A DNA stretch of 64,000 bases from contig NZ_CP118527.1 in assembly GCF_028885415.1 (NCBI RefSeq), forward strand, positions 5,828,001 through 5,892,000, written 5' to 3'. Positions 1 through 9,512 of the stretch are shown piece by piece; positions within the stretch are counted from its first letter, which is position 1, and every line of letters starts with the position of its first letter. The stretch comes from Streptomyces coeruleorubidus (GTDB lineage: Bacteria > Actinomycetota > Actinomycetes > Streptomycetales > Streptomycetaceae). The notes under the pieces are model-generated. The model was not told the DNA's origin. It did not search any database and saw only the letters and a program-made list of their open reading frames with translations. The position numbers and the translations under genes were made by a program.

Positions 1-30
1 AAGCAGCCAGACAGTTGGGTTGACGCCGCG

Positions 31-498
31 CTAGTGCACGCAGAACTCGTTTCCCTCCGGATCCTCCATCACGACCCATGCCGTGCCCTGGTCCGCCACC
101 CGCCGCAGCACGCTCGCCCCGAGCCCCTCCAGGCGTACGACCTCGTCCTCGCGCGTCCCTCGATCGGGGTGCAGGTCCAGGTGGAGCCGGTTCTTGACCG
201 TCTTCGGGTCCGGTACGCGCTGGAACAGCAGCCGCCGTCCCAGCCCGGTCCCGCTCTCCTTGTCGTACGGGTCGTCGGGATGCCGTACGGCGACCAGGTC
301 CCGGAAGGCGTGCCGACCGTGGAACTCGACGGTGAGCTCGGCCGGTACGGCGCCGGAGTCCAGCAGTCTCTCGATGAGCGCGTTGTTGTCCTCGACCTCG
401 TAGTGCAGCGCGGCGGCCCAGAAGTCGGCCTGTGCGTGGGGGTTCGCGCAGTCGATGACGATCTTCCAGTGGAGGGGGTGCGGAGCGTTGTCTGCCAT
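31..498 (-). CDS. VOC/glyoxalase-like domain protein
   Basis: Product is 155 aa, the size of a single glyoxalase-like (VOC fold) domain. The opening HWKIVIDCANP and the closing VMEDPEGNEFCVH are the usual first and last beta-strands of this family, which includes metal-dependent dioxygenases, isomerases and antibiotic-binding proteins. The substrate cannot be told from sequence. The start is the ATG at 496-498; longer readings of this frame run backwards across the divergent neighbour and are not credible. The gene is divergent from the CGNR regulator gene with only 21 bp between the start codons, and those 21 bp are a perfect inverted repeat, so the CGNR protein probably controls it. No ribosome-binding site is visible, so translation may be leaderless. 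Confidence 0.85.
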   Translation of the reverse strand: MADNAPHPLHWKIVIDCANPHAQADFWAAALHYEVEDNNALIERLLDSGAVPAELTVEFHGRHAFRDLVAVRHPDDPYDKESGTGLGRRLLFQRVPDPKTVKNRLHLDLHPDRGTREDEVVRLEGLGASVLRRVADQGTAWVVMEDPEGNEFCVH

Positions 499-519
499 GT
501 AACCACTTATATTGGTTAC
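499..519. promoter_or_regulatory. Perfect inverted repeat between divergent genes
   Basis: GTAACCA, a 7-nt spacer (CTTATAT), then TGGTTAC. It fills the whole gap between the ATG of the VOC gene and the GTG of the CGNR gene. A site this close to both starts suggests an operator in a shared divergent promoter with leaderless or nearly leaderless transcripts. The CGNR protein is the likely binder (inference). Confidence 0.6.
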
Positions 520-1131
520 GTGAACGAGCGCGCAACGGAAACGCCGGGCCTGACGCTGACTTCGTACGGGGGAAGAACCTTCCGCTTCGACCCCGGCGCC
601 CTGTGCCTGGAACTGCAGACGACGGGCGGCCCCGGGGAGTTCGCGCGGTACGAGGTGCTGCACGAGCCCGTCGACCTGGTCGCCTGGACGGCGCGCAGCC
701 GCCTCCCGGACGACCTTGACATCACCGTCACCGAGGGCGAGCTGGAGCGCGTCCGCGCCCTGCGCGACGTCGTGTTCCAGCTCGCCGCCGACCGCGCCCA
801 CGGCCGCCCGCTGCGAGCCGCCCACCTGGACGTCGTCAACGCCGCCGCGGCCGGGCCCCCGTTGGTCGCCCGCATTGAGCCGGACGGCACCCGCGCCTGG
901 GCCCCGGGCGCCACCGGAGCCCACCTGCTCTCCACGATCGCCCGGGACGCGATCGACCTGTTCACCGGCCCCTACGCCCACCGCGTCCGCGAGTGCGGCG
1001 CGCACAACTGCTACCTGCTCTTCGTCGACACCTCCCGCCCGGGCCGCCGCCGCTGGTGCGCGATGGAGCACTGCGGCAACCGCGAGAAGGCCCGGGCACA
1101 CCGGGCCCGGGCCTTCCCTAGGAAGCCGTAG
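520..1131 (+). CDS. CGNR zinc-finger family (ABATE domain) regulator
   Basis: Product is 203 aa from a GTG start directly abutting the palindrome at 499-519. The C-terminus has the signature of CGNR zinc-finger proteins: ECGAHNCYLLFVD, then RRRWCAMEHCGNREKARAHR. Two Cys pairs (CGAHNC and CAMEHC) bind zinc, and the CGNR motif is at about residue 190. The first ~130 residues are the ABATE domain, thought to bind a ligand. These proteins are stress-responsive transcription factors common in actinomycetes. It is divergent from the VOC protein gene, and its 3' end overlaps the convergent HxlR gene by 14 bp. Confidence 0.88.
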   Translation: MNERATETPGLTLTSYGGRTFRFDPGALCLELQTTGGPGEFARYEVLHEPVDLVAWTARSRLPDDLDITVTEGELERVRALRDVVFQLAADRAHGRPLRAAHLDVVNAAAAGPPLVARIEPDGTRAWAPGATGAHLLSTIARDAIDLFTGPYAHRVRECGAHNCYLLFVDTSRPGRRRWCAMEHCGNREKARAHRARAFPRKP

Positions 1132-1558
1132 CCCGCGCCTCGCGGGCGTCGTACGCGCTGCGGGCCGCCGCGATCTCCTCCTGGTGCCGCTCCGTCCAGG
1201 TCACCAGGGACTGGATGGTGGTGTGCAGCGTCCTGCCGAGGGAGGTCAGTTCGTACTCGACCCGCGGCGGCACCACCGGGTGCACCGTCCGCTTCACCAG
1301 GCCGTCGCGCTCCAGCGACCGCAGGGTCACCGTCAGCATCCGCTGGCTGACCCCGTCGATCTCCCGGCGCAGTTCGGTGAAGCGCAGCCGCCGGTTATCC
1401 AGCAGCGCGATGACGAGCAGCGACCACTTGTCGGCGATCCGGTCGAGGATCTGCCGGACCTGGCAGTCCTCGCGGGTGTCCCACTGGAAGGGATCCGCGT
1501 CGCCGTAGTCCACGGTGCTCTCGCAGTTACTCGGTGACTTCGAAGTGCCTTCTTCCAT
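1118..1558 (-). CDS. HxlR family winged-helix regulator
   Basis: Product is 146 aa. The HxlR core runs from about residue 30 to 125: DCQVRQILDRIADKWSLLVI, the recognition region GVSQRMLTVTLRSLERDGLV and the wing VPPRVEYELTSLGRTL. An N-terminal Cys (C32, in EDCQV) sits where redox- or electrophile-sensing HxlR proteins carry theirs, so thiol sensing is possible but unproven. It is divergent from the MFS transporter gene at 1650, its likely target. Its end overlaps the CGNR gene. Confidence 0.9.
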   Translation of the reverse strand: MEEGTSKSPSNCESTVDYGDADPFQWDTREDCQVRQILDRIADKWSLLVIALLDNRRLRFTELRREIDGVSQRMLTVTLRSLERDGLVKRTVHPVVPPRVEYELTSLGRTLHTTIQSLVTWTERHQEEIAAARSAYDAREARATAS

Positions 1559-1587
1559 GTCTGTCGATGCTGCCGCAGGGTGGTCTT

Positions 1588-1623
1588 GGTTACAAGAGGG
1601 AACCGACCCTCATTTGCGTAACC
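1588..1623. promoter_or_regulatory. GGTTAC/GTAACC arms between HxlR and MFS genes
   Basis: GGTTAC at 1588-1593 and GTAACC at 1618-1623 flank the centre of the divergent HxlR/MFS intergenic region. A second imperfect arm, GGAACC, lies at 1599-1604. The position fits an operator for the HxlR regulator. The wide 24-nt spacing makes the exact site uncertain. Confidence 0.35.
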
Positions 1624-1649
1624 GGACTTGACCAGAGGAGTGTTGACTC

Positions 1650-3113
1650 ATGGGCACGCGTGCCTGGGCGTTGCTGCTCGTCCTGTGCGGGACGATCTTC
1701 CTTGAGGGCGCCGACGTCGCGATGATGGCGGTGGCGATCCCGGCCATCCGCTCCGATCTGGGCCTAGCCACCGGCACGGCGGCCTGGGTGCTGAGCGCCT
1801 ACGTGCTCGGATACGCCGGCTTCACCCTCCTCGGCGGCCGGGCCGCCGACCTGCTCGGCCGGCGGCGGATGTTCCTGCTCTGGCTGACCGTCTTCCTCGC
1901 CTTCTCCGGACTCGGCGGCCTCGCGACGGACGGCTGGATGCTGATCGTCGCCCGGTTCGTCACCGGCGTCGCCGCCGCGTTCATGACCCCGGCCGCGCTC
2001 TCCCTGATCACCACGTCCTACGAGGAGGGGCCGAAGCGCAACAAGGCCGTGCTGGTCTTCGCCGGGACCGGCGCGGCCGGCTTCTCCCTCGGCCTGGTCA
2101 TCGGCGGCCTGCTCACCGAGCTCGGCTGGCGCTGGGTGTTTTTCGCGCCCGTGCTGCTGACCGCCGCCCTGCTCGTCGCGGCGGTGCGCCTGGTGCCCCG
2201 GCAGGACGCCCCACCCGCGCGGGGACGCACCTTCGACCTGCCCGGCGCGATTACCGCCGCGGGCGCCATGCTGCTGGCCGCCTACACCGTCGTACGCCTG
2301 GAACACGGCCTGCACGATTGGCCGCTCACCCTGGTCTCGGGGCTCGCGGCCCTGCTCCTGGCCGGTGCCTTCGTCGCGTTCGAGCGTCGCTGCCCGGACC
2401 CGCTCGTCCGCCTCGGGATCCTGCGCCAGGGCCCGGTCGTGCGCGCCGACCTGGGTGCGCTGCTCTTCCTCGGCGCCTTCTTCGGCTTCCAGTTCGTCGT
2501 CACGCTCTACCTGCAGGAACTGCGCGGCTGGTCGTCCCTCCAGACCGCCGTCGCCCTGATCGTCATGGGTATCGACGCGGTCCTCGCGCCGACGCTCACC
2601 CCGAGACTGGTCGCCCGCTTCGGCAACGCCCGGGTGATCCTCGGCGGATTCCTCCTGGCGGTGGCCGCCTACGCCCTGTTCCTGCCGGTGGGCATGGACT
2701 GGTCCTACGCGATGATGTTCCCGACGCTGCTGCTGTCCGGCCTCGCCTTCGCCCTGGCCTACGGGCCGTTGACGATCGCCGCGACGGACGGGGTCGCCGA
2801 GTCGGAGCAGGGCCTGGCCGGCGGGCTGCTGACCACCGCCACGCAGTTCGGCTCCGCCATCGGCATCGCGGCGGTGACCGCGGTCTACGGCCTGGCGTCC
2901 ACCGGGTCCGGCCCCGAGGCCACGCTGTCGGCGTTCCGGGCGGCGCTGATCGTGCCGGTGGCGTTGGTGGTGCTGGGCGCGCTGATCTCGCTGGTGAGTG
3001 CGCGGGAGGCCCGGCGGGCGGTGCGCAGGGCGTCCCAGGTGAGCAGTGTCAGTGCCAGCCACACCAGTGCGAACCCGGCCCAGCGCTCCGGCGGCATCGC
3101 TTCGTGGAAGTAG
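1650..3113 (+). CDS. MFS transporter, DHA2-type drug efflux
   Basis: Product is 487 aa, probably with 14 membrane segments. The N-terminus LEGADVAMMAVAIPAIRSDL and the motif-A loop GGRAADLLGRRRM are typical of the DHA2 (EmrB/QacA) drug:H+ antiporters. ATG at 1650 follows GAGGAGTGTTGACTC, which gives a weak ribosome-binding site. The divergent HxlR regulator suggests inducible efflux. Its last ~76 codons (2885-3113) overlap the convergent rarD-like gene. The tail beyond about residue 450 is hydrophilic, so translation across the overlap adds little membrane domain. Confidence 0.88.
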   Translation: MGTRAWALLLVLCGTIFLEGADVAMMAVAIPAIRSDLGLATGTAAWVLSAYVLGYAGFTLLGGRAADLLGRRRMFLLWLTVFLAFSGLGGLATDGWMLIVARFVTGVAAAFMTPAALSLITTSYEEGPKRNKAVLVFAGTGAAGFSLGLVIGGLLTELGWRWVFFAPVLLTAALLVAAVRLVPRQDAPPARGRTFDLPGAITAAGAMLLAAYTVVRLEHGLHDWPLTLVSGLAALLLAGAFVAFERRCPDPLVRLGILRQGPVVRADLGALLFLGAFFGFQFVVTLYLQELRGWSSLQTAVALIVMGIDAVLAPTLTPRLVARFGNARVILGGFLLAVAAYALFLPVGMDWSYAMMFPTLLLSGLAFALAYGPLTIAATDGVAESEQGLAGGLLTTATQFGSAIGIAAVTAVYGLASTGSGPEATLSAFRAALIVPVALVVLGALISLVSAREARRAVRRASQVSSVSASHTSANPAQRSGGIASWK

Positions 3114-3898
3114 AAGACGCCGAGCACGAACTGGAAGACCGGCGTCAGGTACTGCAACAGACCGATCGTGGACAGGGGCACGCGGATGGCCGCCGCGCCG
3201 AAACAGACCAGGGGCAGGGCGGTGACGATCCCGGCCGAGACGAGCAGCGCCGCGTGCCCCGCGCCCTCGGTGGTGAAGGTGGAGTCGCCCCGCGCGGTCA
3301 GCCACACCAGGAAGCCGAGCGCGGGCAGGAACTGGATCACGGTCTCGGCGGCCAGCGACTCCACGCCGCCGAGGTTCAGCTTCTTCTTCACCAGCCCGTA
3401 CGTGGCGAAGGAGAAGGCGAGGCCGAGGGAGATCCATGGGGGCCGGCCGTAGCCGACGGTCAGCACGACGACCGCCGCGGCGCCGGTCCCGACCGCCAGC
3501 CACTGCACCGGCCGCAGCCGCTCCTTCAGCAGCAGAACACCGATCGCGATGGTGACCAGCGGGTTGATGAAGTACCCGAGTGAGGCCTCGACGACGTGGC
3601 CGGAGTTCACGGACCAGATGTACAGGCCCCAGTTGAGGGTGATGAAGGTCGCGGCGACCGTGACGAGGCCCAGCCTGCGCGGCTGCCGCAGCAGCTCGCC
3701 GGCCCAGGCCCAGCGGCGCAGCACGAGCAGGGCGGCGCCCACGAAGACCAGCGACCACACCATCCGGTGGGCCAGGATCTCCACCGCACCGGCGGGTTTC
3801 AGCAGGGGCCAGAACAGCGGGACGAGCCCCCACATCCCGTAGGCCGCGAAGCCGTTCAGCAGTCCTATGTGCCGCTCACCCCTCGGCTTGCCGCTCAC
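2885..3898 (-). CDS. rarD: RarD-like EamA/DMT-family permease
   Basis: Product is 337 aa. It has ten predicted membrane helices in two EamA halves with the RarD-type N-terminus GLLNGFAAYGMWGLVPLFWP. RarD of E. coli was named from chloramphenicol sensitivity, and the substrate of this subgroup is generally unknown. ATG at 3896-3898 is preceded (reading the minus strand) by GGAGGGGCCCGTGAGC. The hydrophilic C-terminal ~45 residues lie opposite the end of the MFS gene. I am confident of the family, less so of the function. Confidence 0.88.
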   Translation of the reverse strand: MSGKPRGERHIGLLNGFAAYGMWGLVPLFWPLLKPAGAVEILAHRMVWSLVFVGAALLVLRRWAWAGELLRQPRRLGLVTVAATFITLNWGLYIWSVNSGHVVEASLGYFINPLVTIAIGVLLLKERLRPVQWLAVGTGAAAVVVLTVGYGRPPWISLGLAFSFATYGLVKKKLNLGGVESLAAETVIQFLPALGFLVWLTARGDSTFTTEGAGHAALLVSAGIVTALPLVCFGAAAIRVPLSTIGLLQYLTPVFQFVLGVFYFHEAMPPERWAGFALVWLALTLLTWDALRTARRASRALTSEISAPSTTNATGTISAARNADSVASGPDPVDARP

Positions 3899-4027
3899 GG
3901 GCCCCTCCTCCGTACGTGTGTTCCGCGTTCACGACGGTAACGCCGAGCGCCCCCGGCTGTCATGCCCGTATCGGCATACGGTCATGACAGCCGGGGGTGG
4001 GGCGGCTCAAGGGCCCGCCGGGGGAGT

Positions 4028-4882
4028 TCAGCCCTTGAGCGCCGCGGCGATGGCCTCGGAGAACGGAGTGGTCGGGCGGCCGGTCAGCCGGGACAGGTCG
4101 CCGGTGGAGACGACCAGCTCGCCCTTCTCGATGGAGGCGTCCACGCCCGCCAGCGTCTGCGCCAGCGGCTCGGGCAGGCCGGCGCCGGTCAGGATCCCGG
4201 TGAGCACCTCGGTCGAGACCGGGTTGTAGGTGATCTCCCTGCCGGTCTGGCGGCTCAGCTCGGCCGCGTACTCGGCGAAGCTCCACGGGGTGTCGCCGCC
4301 CAGCTCGTACGTCTTGTTCTCGTGCCCCTCGCCGGTCAGCACGGCGACGGCGGCAGCGGCGTAGTCGGCGCGGGCGGCGGAGGAGACCTTGCCCTCGCCG
4401 GCGGCGGCCACGACCGCGTTGTGCTCCAGCACCGGGGCGAGGTTCTCGGTGTAGTTCTCGTGGTACCAGCCGTTGCGCAGCAGCGTGTAGGGCACGCCGG
4501 AGTCCAGCAGCAGCTCCTCGGTGCCGCGGTGGTCGTCGGCGAGCGCGGCGGTCAGCGTGCCCGGGGCGCTGGTGTAGGCGAGCAGGGCCACACCGGCCGC
4601 CTTGGCGGCGTCGATGACGACCTTGTGCTGCTGCACACGGCCCTTGTCGAACTCGTTGCCGGAGATCAGCAGCACCTTGTCACCGGCGGAGAACAGGCCG
4701 TCGAAGGAGGCGGGCGCGCTGTAGTCGGCCAGCGCGATCCGTACCCCGCGGTCCGCGAAGTCGGCGGCCTTCTCGGCGTTGCGCACGACCGCGGTGATCT
4801 GCTCGGCGGGGACCTTCTCCAGCAGCTGCTCCACGACGTGACGGCCGAGGTTTCCGGTGGCTCCGGTGACGACGATGCTCAT
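4028..4882 (-). CDS. NmrA/QorB-like NAD(P)-binding oxidoreductase
   Basis: Product is 284 aa. The N-terminal Rossmann motif VTGATGNLGRHVVEQLL (about residues 4-20) and the strings LLISGNEF and LRNGWYHENYTENL are typical of atypical SDRs of the NmrA/QorB type. These are NAD(P)H:quinone oxidoreductases or redox sensors. ATG at 4882 has a clear ribosome-binding site, AAGGAGAG. It is divergent from an HxlR regulator with an inverted repeat between them, the same layout as qorA/qorR-type quinone-stress loci. The physiological substrate is inferred, not shown. Confidence 0.87.
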   Translation of the reverse strand: MSIVVTGATGNLGRHVVEQLLEKVPAEQITAVVRNAEKAADFADRGVRIALADYSAPASFDGLFSAGDKVLLISGNEFDKGRVQQHKVVIDAAKAAGVALLAYTSAPGTLTAALADDHRGTEELLLDSGVPYTLLRNGWYHENYTENLAPVLEHNAVVAAAGEGKVSSAARADYAAAAVAVLTGEGHENKTYELGGDTPWSFAEYAAELSRQTGREITYNPVSTEVLTGILTGAGLPEPLAQTLAGVDASIEKGELVVSTGDLSRLTGRPTTPFSEAIAAALKG

Positions 4883-4945
4883 GGTGAGAACTCTCCTTGT
4901 GGGGTGCGATGGCACTAACCTTAGGAGAGGCGCTAACTCTTGGAA

Positions 4946-4970
4946 AGTACCCACTTTGAAGTAAGGTACT
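4946..4970. promoter_or_regulatory. Inverted repeat operator, NmrA/HxlR divergent promoter
   Basis: AGTACC, a 13-nt spacer, then GGTACT, ending 3 bp before the ATG of the HxlR gene. The spacer holds the further half-matches CACTTTG and AAGT. The GTAC half-sites and spacing resemble operators of HxlR/QorR/YodB regulators, so autoregulation plus control of the reductase is likely. Confidence 0.5.
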
Positions 4971-4973
4971 GGC

Positions 4974-5354
4974 ATGGCAGTAAGTGATGGTGAGGCCCTG
5001 TGCCCGTACCGGCTGGTGCTGGAGCACGTCACCAGCCGCTGGGGCGTGCTCGTGCTGATCGAGCTTCTGGACCGGCCGTACCGGTTCAGCGAGCTGCGCC
5101 GGGCGATCAGCGACTACGGGGGCCGGGGCGTCAGCGAGAAGATGCTCACGCAGACGCTCCAGACCCTGGAGCGCGACGGCCTCGTCCACCGCGACGCCAA
5201 GCCGGTGATCCCGCCCCGCGTCGACTACTCCCTCACCGACCTGGGCCGCGAGGCCGCCGAGCAGGTGCGGGCCCTCTCGCAGTGGACGCACCGGCGCATG
5301 GACGACGTGGAGAAGGCCCGCCGGGCATACGACGAGACCCGGGCCGCCTCCTAG
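4974..5354 (+). CDS. HxlR family regulator
   Basis: Product is 126 aa, the usual HxlR length. It contains CPYRLVLEHVTSRWGVLVLI at the N-terminus, GVSEKMLTQTLQTLERDGLV as the recognition helix region and VIPPRVDYSLTDLG as the wing. Its single Cys (C10) is the conserved sensing position in this family. The ATG at 4974 lies 3 bp after the palindrome at 4946-4970, so the transcript is probably leaderless and self-repressed. It is unlike the HxlR protein at 1118 in length and sequence. The convergent korB ends 37 bp beyond its stop. Confidence 0.9.
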   Translation: MAVSDGEALCPYRLVLEHVTSRWGVLVLIELLDRPYRFSELRRAISDYGGRGVSEKMLTQTLQTLERDGLVHRDAKPVIPPRVDYSLTDLGREAAEQVRALSQWTHRRMDDVEKARRAYDETRAAS

Positions 5355-5391
5355 CAGTCCCGGGCCTCGATGCCGTACGGCGTGGTCGTGC

Positions 5392-6463
<1,072 letters not shown>

Positions 6464-6471
<8 letters not shown>

Positions 6472-8392
6472 CGATGGCCTCCTTCAGCGCCGCGGCGAGC
6501 TGCTCCGCCTTGAACGGCATGCCGTTGACCTGGTTGTACGAGTGTGCGTCCACCAGGTACTTCGCCCGGATGAGCGTGGCGAGCTGACCGAGGTTCATCT
6601 CGGGGATCACCACCTTGTCGTAACGCTCCAGCACGGAGCCCAGATTCCGCGGGAAGGGGTTGAGGTGGCGCAGATGCGCCTGCGCGATCGACTCCCCGGC
6701 CCGGCGCAGCCGCCGCACCGCGGCCGTGATCGGCCCGTACGTCGAGCCCCACCCGAGGACGAGGGTCCCGGCTCCGTGCGGATCGTCCACGTCGAGGTCC
6801 GGGACCTCGATGCCGTCCACCTTCGCCTGCCGGGTGCGCACCATGAAGTCGTGGTTGGCCGGGGCGTAGGAGATGTTGCCCGTGCCGTCCTCCTTCTCGA
6901 TGCCGCCGATCCGGTGCTCCAGACCCGGCGTGCCCGGGATCGCCCAGGGGCGGGCCAGGGTCTGCGGGTCGCGCTTGTACGGCCAGAACACCTCGGTGCC
7001 GTCGTCGAGCGTGTGGTTCGGGCCCTGCGCGAACTGCACCCGCAGGTCCGGCAGCTCCTCCAGGTCCGGGATGCGCCACGGCTCGGAGCCGTTGGCCAGG
7101 TAACCGTCGGAGAGCAGGAACACCGGCGTGCGGTACGTCAGCGCGATCCGGGCGGCCTCCAGCGCGGCGTCGAAGCAGTCCGCCGGCGTACGCGGCGCGA
7201 CCACCGGGACCGGAGCCTCGCCGTTGCGCCCGTACATCGCCTGCAGCAGGTCCGCCTGCTCGGTCTTGGTGGGCAGACCGGTCGACGGGCCACCGCGCTG
7301 GATGTCCACGATCAGCAGCGGCAGCTCCAGCGAGACGGCGAGACCGATCGTCTCCGACTTCAGCGCCACACCCGGGCCGCTCGTCGTGGTCACGGCCAGC
7401 GAACCGCCGAAGGCCGCGCCCAGCGCCGCCCCGATACCGGCGATCTCGTCCTCGGCCTGGAAGGTCCGCACCCCGAAGTTCTTGTGCTTGCTCAGCTCGT
7501 GCAGGATGTCCGACGCCGGAGTGATCGGGTACGACCCCAGGTACAGCGGCAGATCCGCCTGCCGGCTCGCGGCGACCAGCCCGTACGACAGGGCGAGGTT
7601 GCCGGAGATGTTGCGGTAGACACCCGGCGGGAACGCCGTGGCCGCCGGGGCGACCTCGTAGGAGACGGCGAAGTCCTCGGTGGTCTCGCCGAAGTTCCAG
7701 CCCGCCCGGAAGGCGGCGATGTTGGCCGCCGCGATGTCGGGCTTCTTCGCGAACTTCGATTTGAGGAATCTCTCCGTGCCCTCGGTGGGCCGGTGGTACA
7801 TCCAGCTCAGCAGGCCCAGCGCGAACATGTTCTTGCTGCGCTCGGCCTCCTTGCGAGTGAGGTCGAACTCCTTCAGCGCCTCCACGGTGAGCGTGGTCAG
7901 CGGCACGGGGTGGACCTGGTAGCCGTCCAGCGACCCGTCCTCCAGCGGACTGGTCTCGTAGCCGACCTTCTGCATCGCCCGCTTGGTGAACTCGTCCGTG
8001 TTGACGATCACCTCGGCGCCGCGCGGCAGGTCGCCGATGTTCGCCTTCAGCGCGGCCGGGTTCATCGCCACCAGCACGTTCGGCGCGTCGCCGGGCGTGA
8101 GGATGTCGTGATCGGCGAAGTGCAGCTGGAAGGACGACACGCCCGGCAGGGTCCCGGCGGGCGCCCTGATCTCGGCCGGGAAGTTGGGCAGCGTCGACAG
8201 GTCGTTGCCGAACGACGCGGTCTCCGAGGTGAAACGGTCACCGGTGAGCTGCATACCGTCACCCGAGTCCCCCGCGAACCTGATGATCACCCGGTCGAGG
8301 CGACGAACGTCCTTCGCGCCCGCCGCTTTGCGCTGCTCTCCTAGGACTGCTTCGTCGGCCTGCTCCGCTGGGCTACTGACCTGGCTGGTCAC
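6464..8392 (-). CDS. korA: 2-oxoacid:ferredoxin oxidoreductase, fused gamma-alpha subunit
   Basis: Product is 642 aa. Residues ~30-220 form the gamma domain (VIIRFAGDSGDGMQLTGDRF at its start). From ~250 the alpha pyrimidine-binding domain follows (LYLGSYPITPASDILHELS, then TTTSGPGVALKSETIGLAV). The gamma-alpha fusion is the normal actinobacterial KorA form, and its partner korB follows in an 8-bp overlap. Together they provide an oxygen-tolerant route around 2-oxoglutarate dehydrogenase that yields reduced ferredoxin. No ferredoxin gene is adjacent. The complex I operon 4.5 kb away is a possible electron acceptor (see findings). Confidence 0.95.
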
Positions 8393-8549
8393 TGAACTGG
8401 ACCTCCCTCGAGGCGGCTGTCCGGGAGGGCCTTCCCGCAGGCCTTCCCAGGATCAACACTACGACCGCAAGGGTCGCCTTCTGCGGGTCATTCGCATGTT
8501 GGACACGACTTTGAGACGATCGGGCACCCTGACGGGCATGTCAGGAGTT

Positions 8550-9221
8550 TCATGAATTGAGGTACGTCAGCACGGCCAGGACCCGGCGGTGGTCCCCCTC
8601 GCTCTGGGAGAGCCCCAGCTTCAGGAAGATGTTGCTGACGTGCTTCTCGACCGCCCCGTCGCTGACCACGAGCTGCCGGGCGATCGCCGAGTTCGTCCGC
8701 CCCTCGGCCATCAGCCCCAGCACCTCCCGCTCCCGCGGGGTCAGCCCCGCGAGCACGTCCTGCTTACGGCTGCGGCCCAGCAACTGCGCGACGACCTCCG
8801 GGTCGAGCGCCGTACCGCCCTCGGCCACCCGCACCACCGCGTCCACGAACTCCCGCACCTCGGCCACCCGGTCCTTCAGCAGATAGCCGACACCCCGGCT
8901 GGACCCCGCGAGCAGCTCCGTGGCGTAGCGCTCCTCCACGTACTGCGACAGCACCAGCACGCCGAGCCCCGGGTGCGCCTTGCGCAACTGCACCGCCGCC
9001 CGTACCCCCTCGTCGGTGTGCGTCGGCGGCATCCGTACGTCGGCGACCACGACGTCCGGCAGCTCGCCCTGCGCGTCCAGCTCCGTGATGGTCTTGATCA
9101 GCGCCTCGCCGTCACCGACCCCGACGACGACCTCGTGCCCCCGGTCGGTCAGCAGCCGGGTCAGGCCCTCCCTCAGCAGCACTGAATCCTCGGCGATGAC
9201 CACCCGCACCCTGTCCTCCAC
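8550..9221 (-). CDS. NarL/LuxR-type response regulator
   Basis: Product is 223 aa from the GTG at 9219-9221, which starts just before the first receiver strand VRVVIAEDS. The receiver domain has the acidic pair ED at 11-12, phospho-acceptor D61 in VVVADVRMPP and the conserved Lys in GYLLKDRV. The C-terminal LuxR HTH is LTPREREVLGLMAEGRTNSA followed by GAVEKHVSNIFLKLGL. An upstream in-frame ATG at 9266 would add 15 residues unlike the family. It lies downstream of two paralogous histidine kinase genes on the same strand, its probable phosphodonors. Confidence 0.93.
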   Translation of the reverse strand: MEDRVRVVIAEDSVLLREGLTRLLTDRGHEVVVGVGDGEALIKTITELDAQGELPDVVVADVRMPPTHTDEGVRAAVQLRKAHPGLGVLVLSQYVEERYATELLAGSSRGVGYLLKDRVAEVREFVDAVVRVAEGGTALDPEVVAQLLGRSRKQDVLAGLTPREREVLGLMAEGRTNSAIARQLVVSDGAVEKHVSNIFLKLGLSQSEGDHRRVLAVLTYLNS

Positions 9222-9346
9222 GATGTTCGGCCCCCCACAGCCCGACGCCGCCCGTCCGCAGCCCACAACGGCTCCGCGCCCACCCGTGCGACGGGTCCAG
9301 CATTTCAGGATCGGGCACTGGATGGGGGTTGGACCGGCTTGTTGTC

Positions 9347-9500
9347 CGATCGTTCCGGCCGATCCGGCCGATTCGGGTGGTGGGGGAGGCTGGTGGATGA
9401 TCGGGAAGGCTTGCGGGTGGTGGGGGGCGAAGGCCGGGGTCCAGGGGGCGGAGACCCAGGCCGGGCACAGCCCTCGGGGGAGGGGCTTCGCCCCCGCCCT
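9347..9500. other. Repeat-rich spacer with GGGGCTTCGCCCC hairpin
   Basis: The 291-bp gap between the kinase gene end (9513) and the response regulator start (9221) holds no gene. It has short direct repeats of CCGGCCGAT (about 9350-9375). Near the kinase stop is a hairpin, GGGGC-TTC-GCCCC at 9482-9494, a type often seen downstream of Streptomyces genes and a likely terminator for the kinase gene on the minus strand. Confidence 0.4.
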
Positions 9501-9512
9501 CTCGACCGAAGG

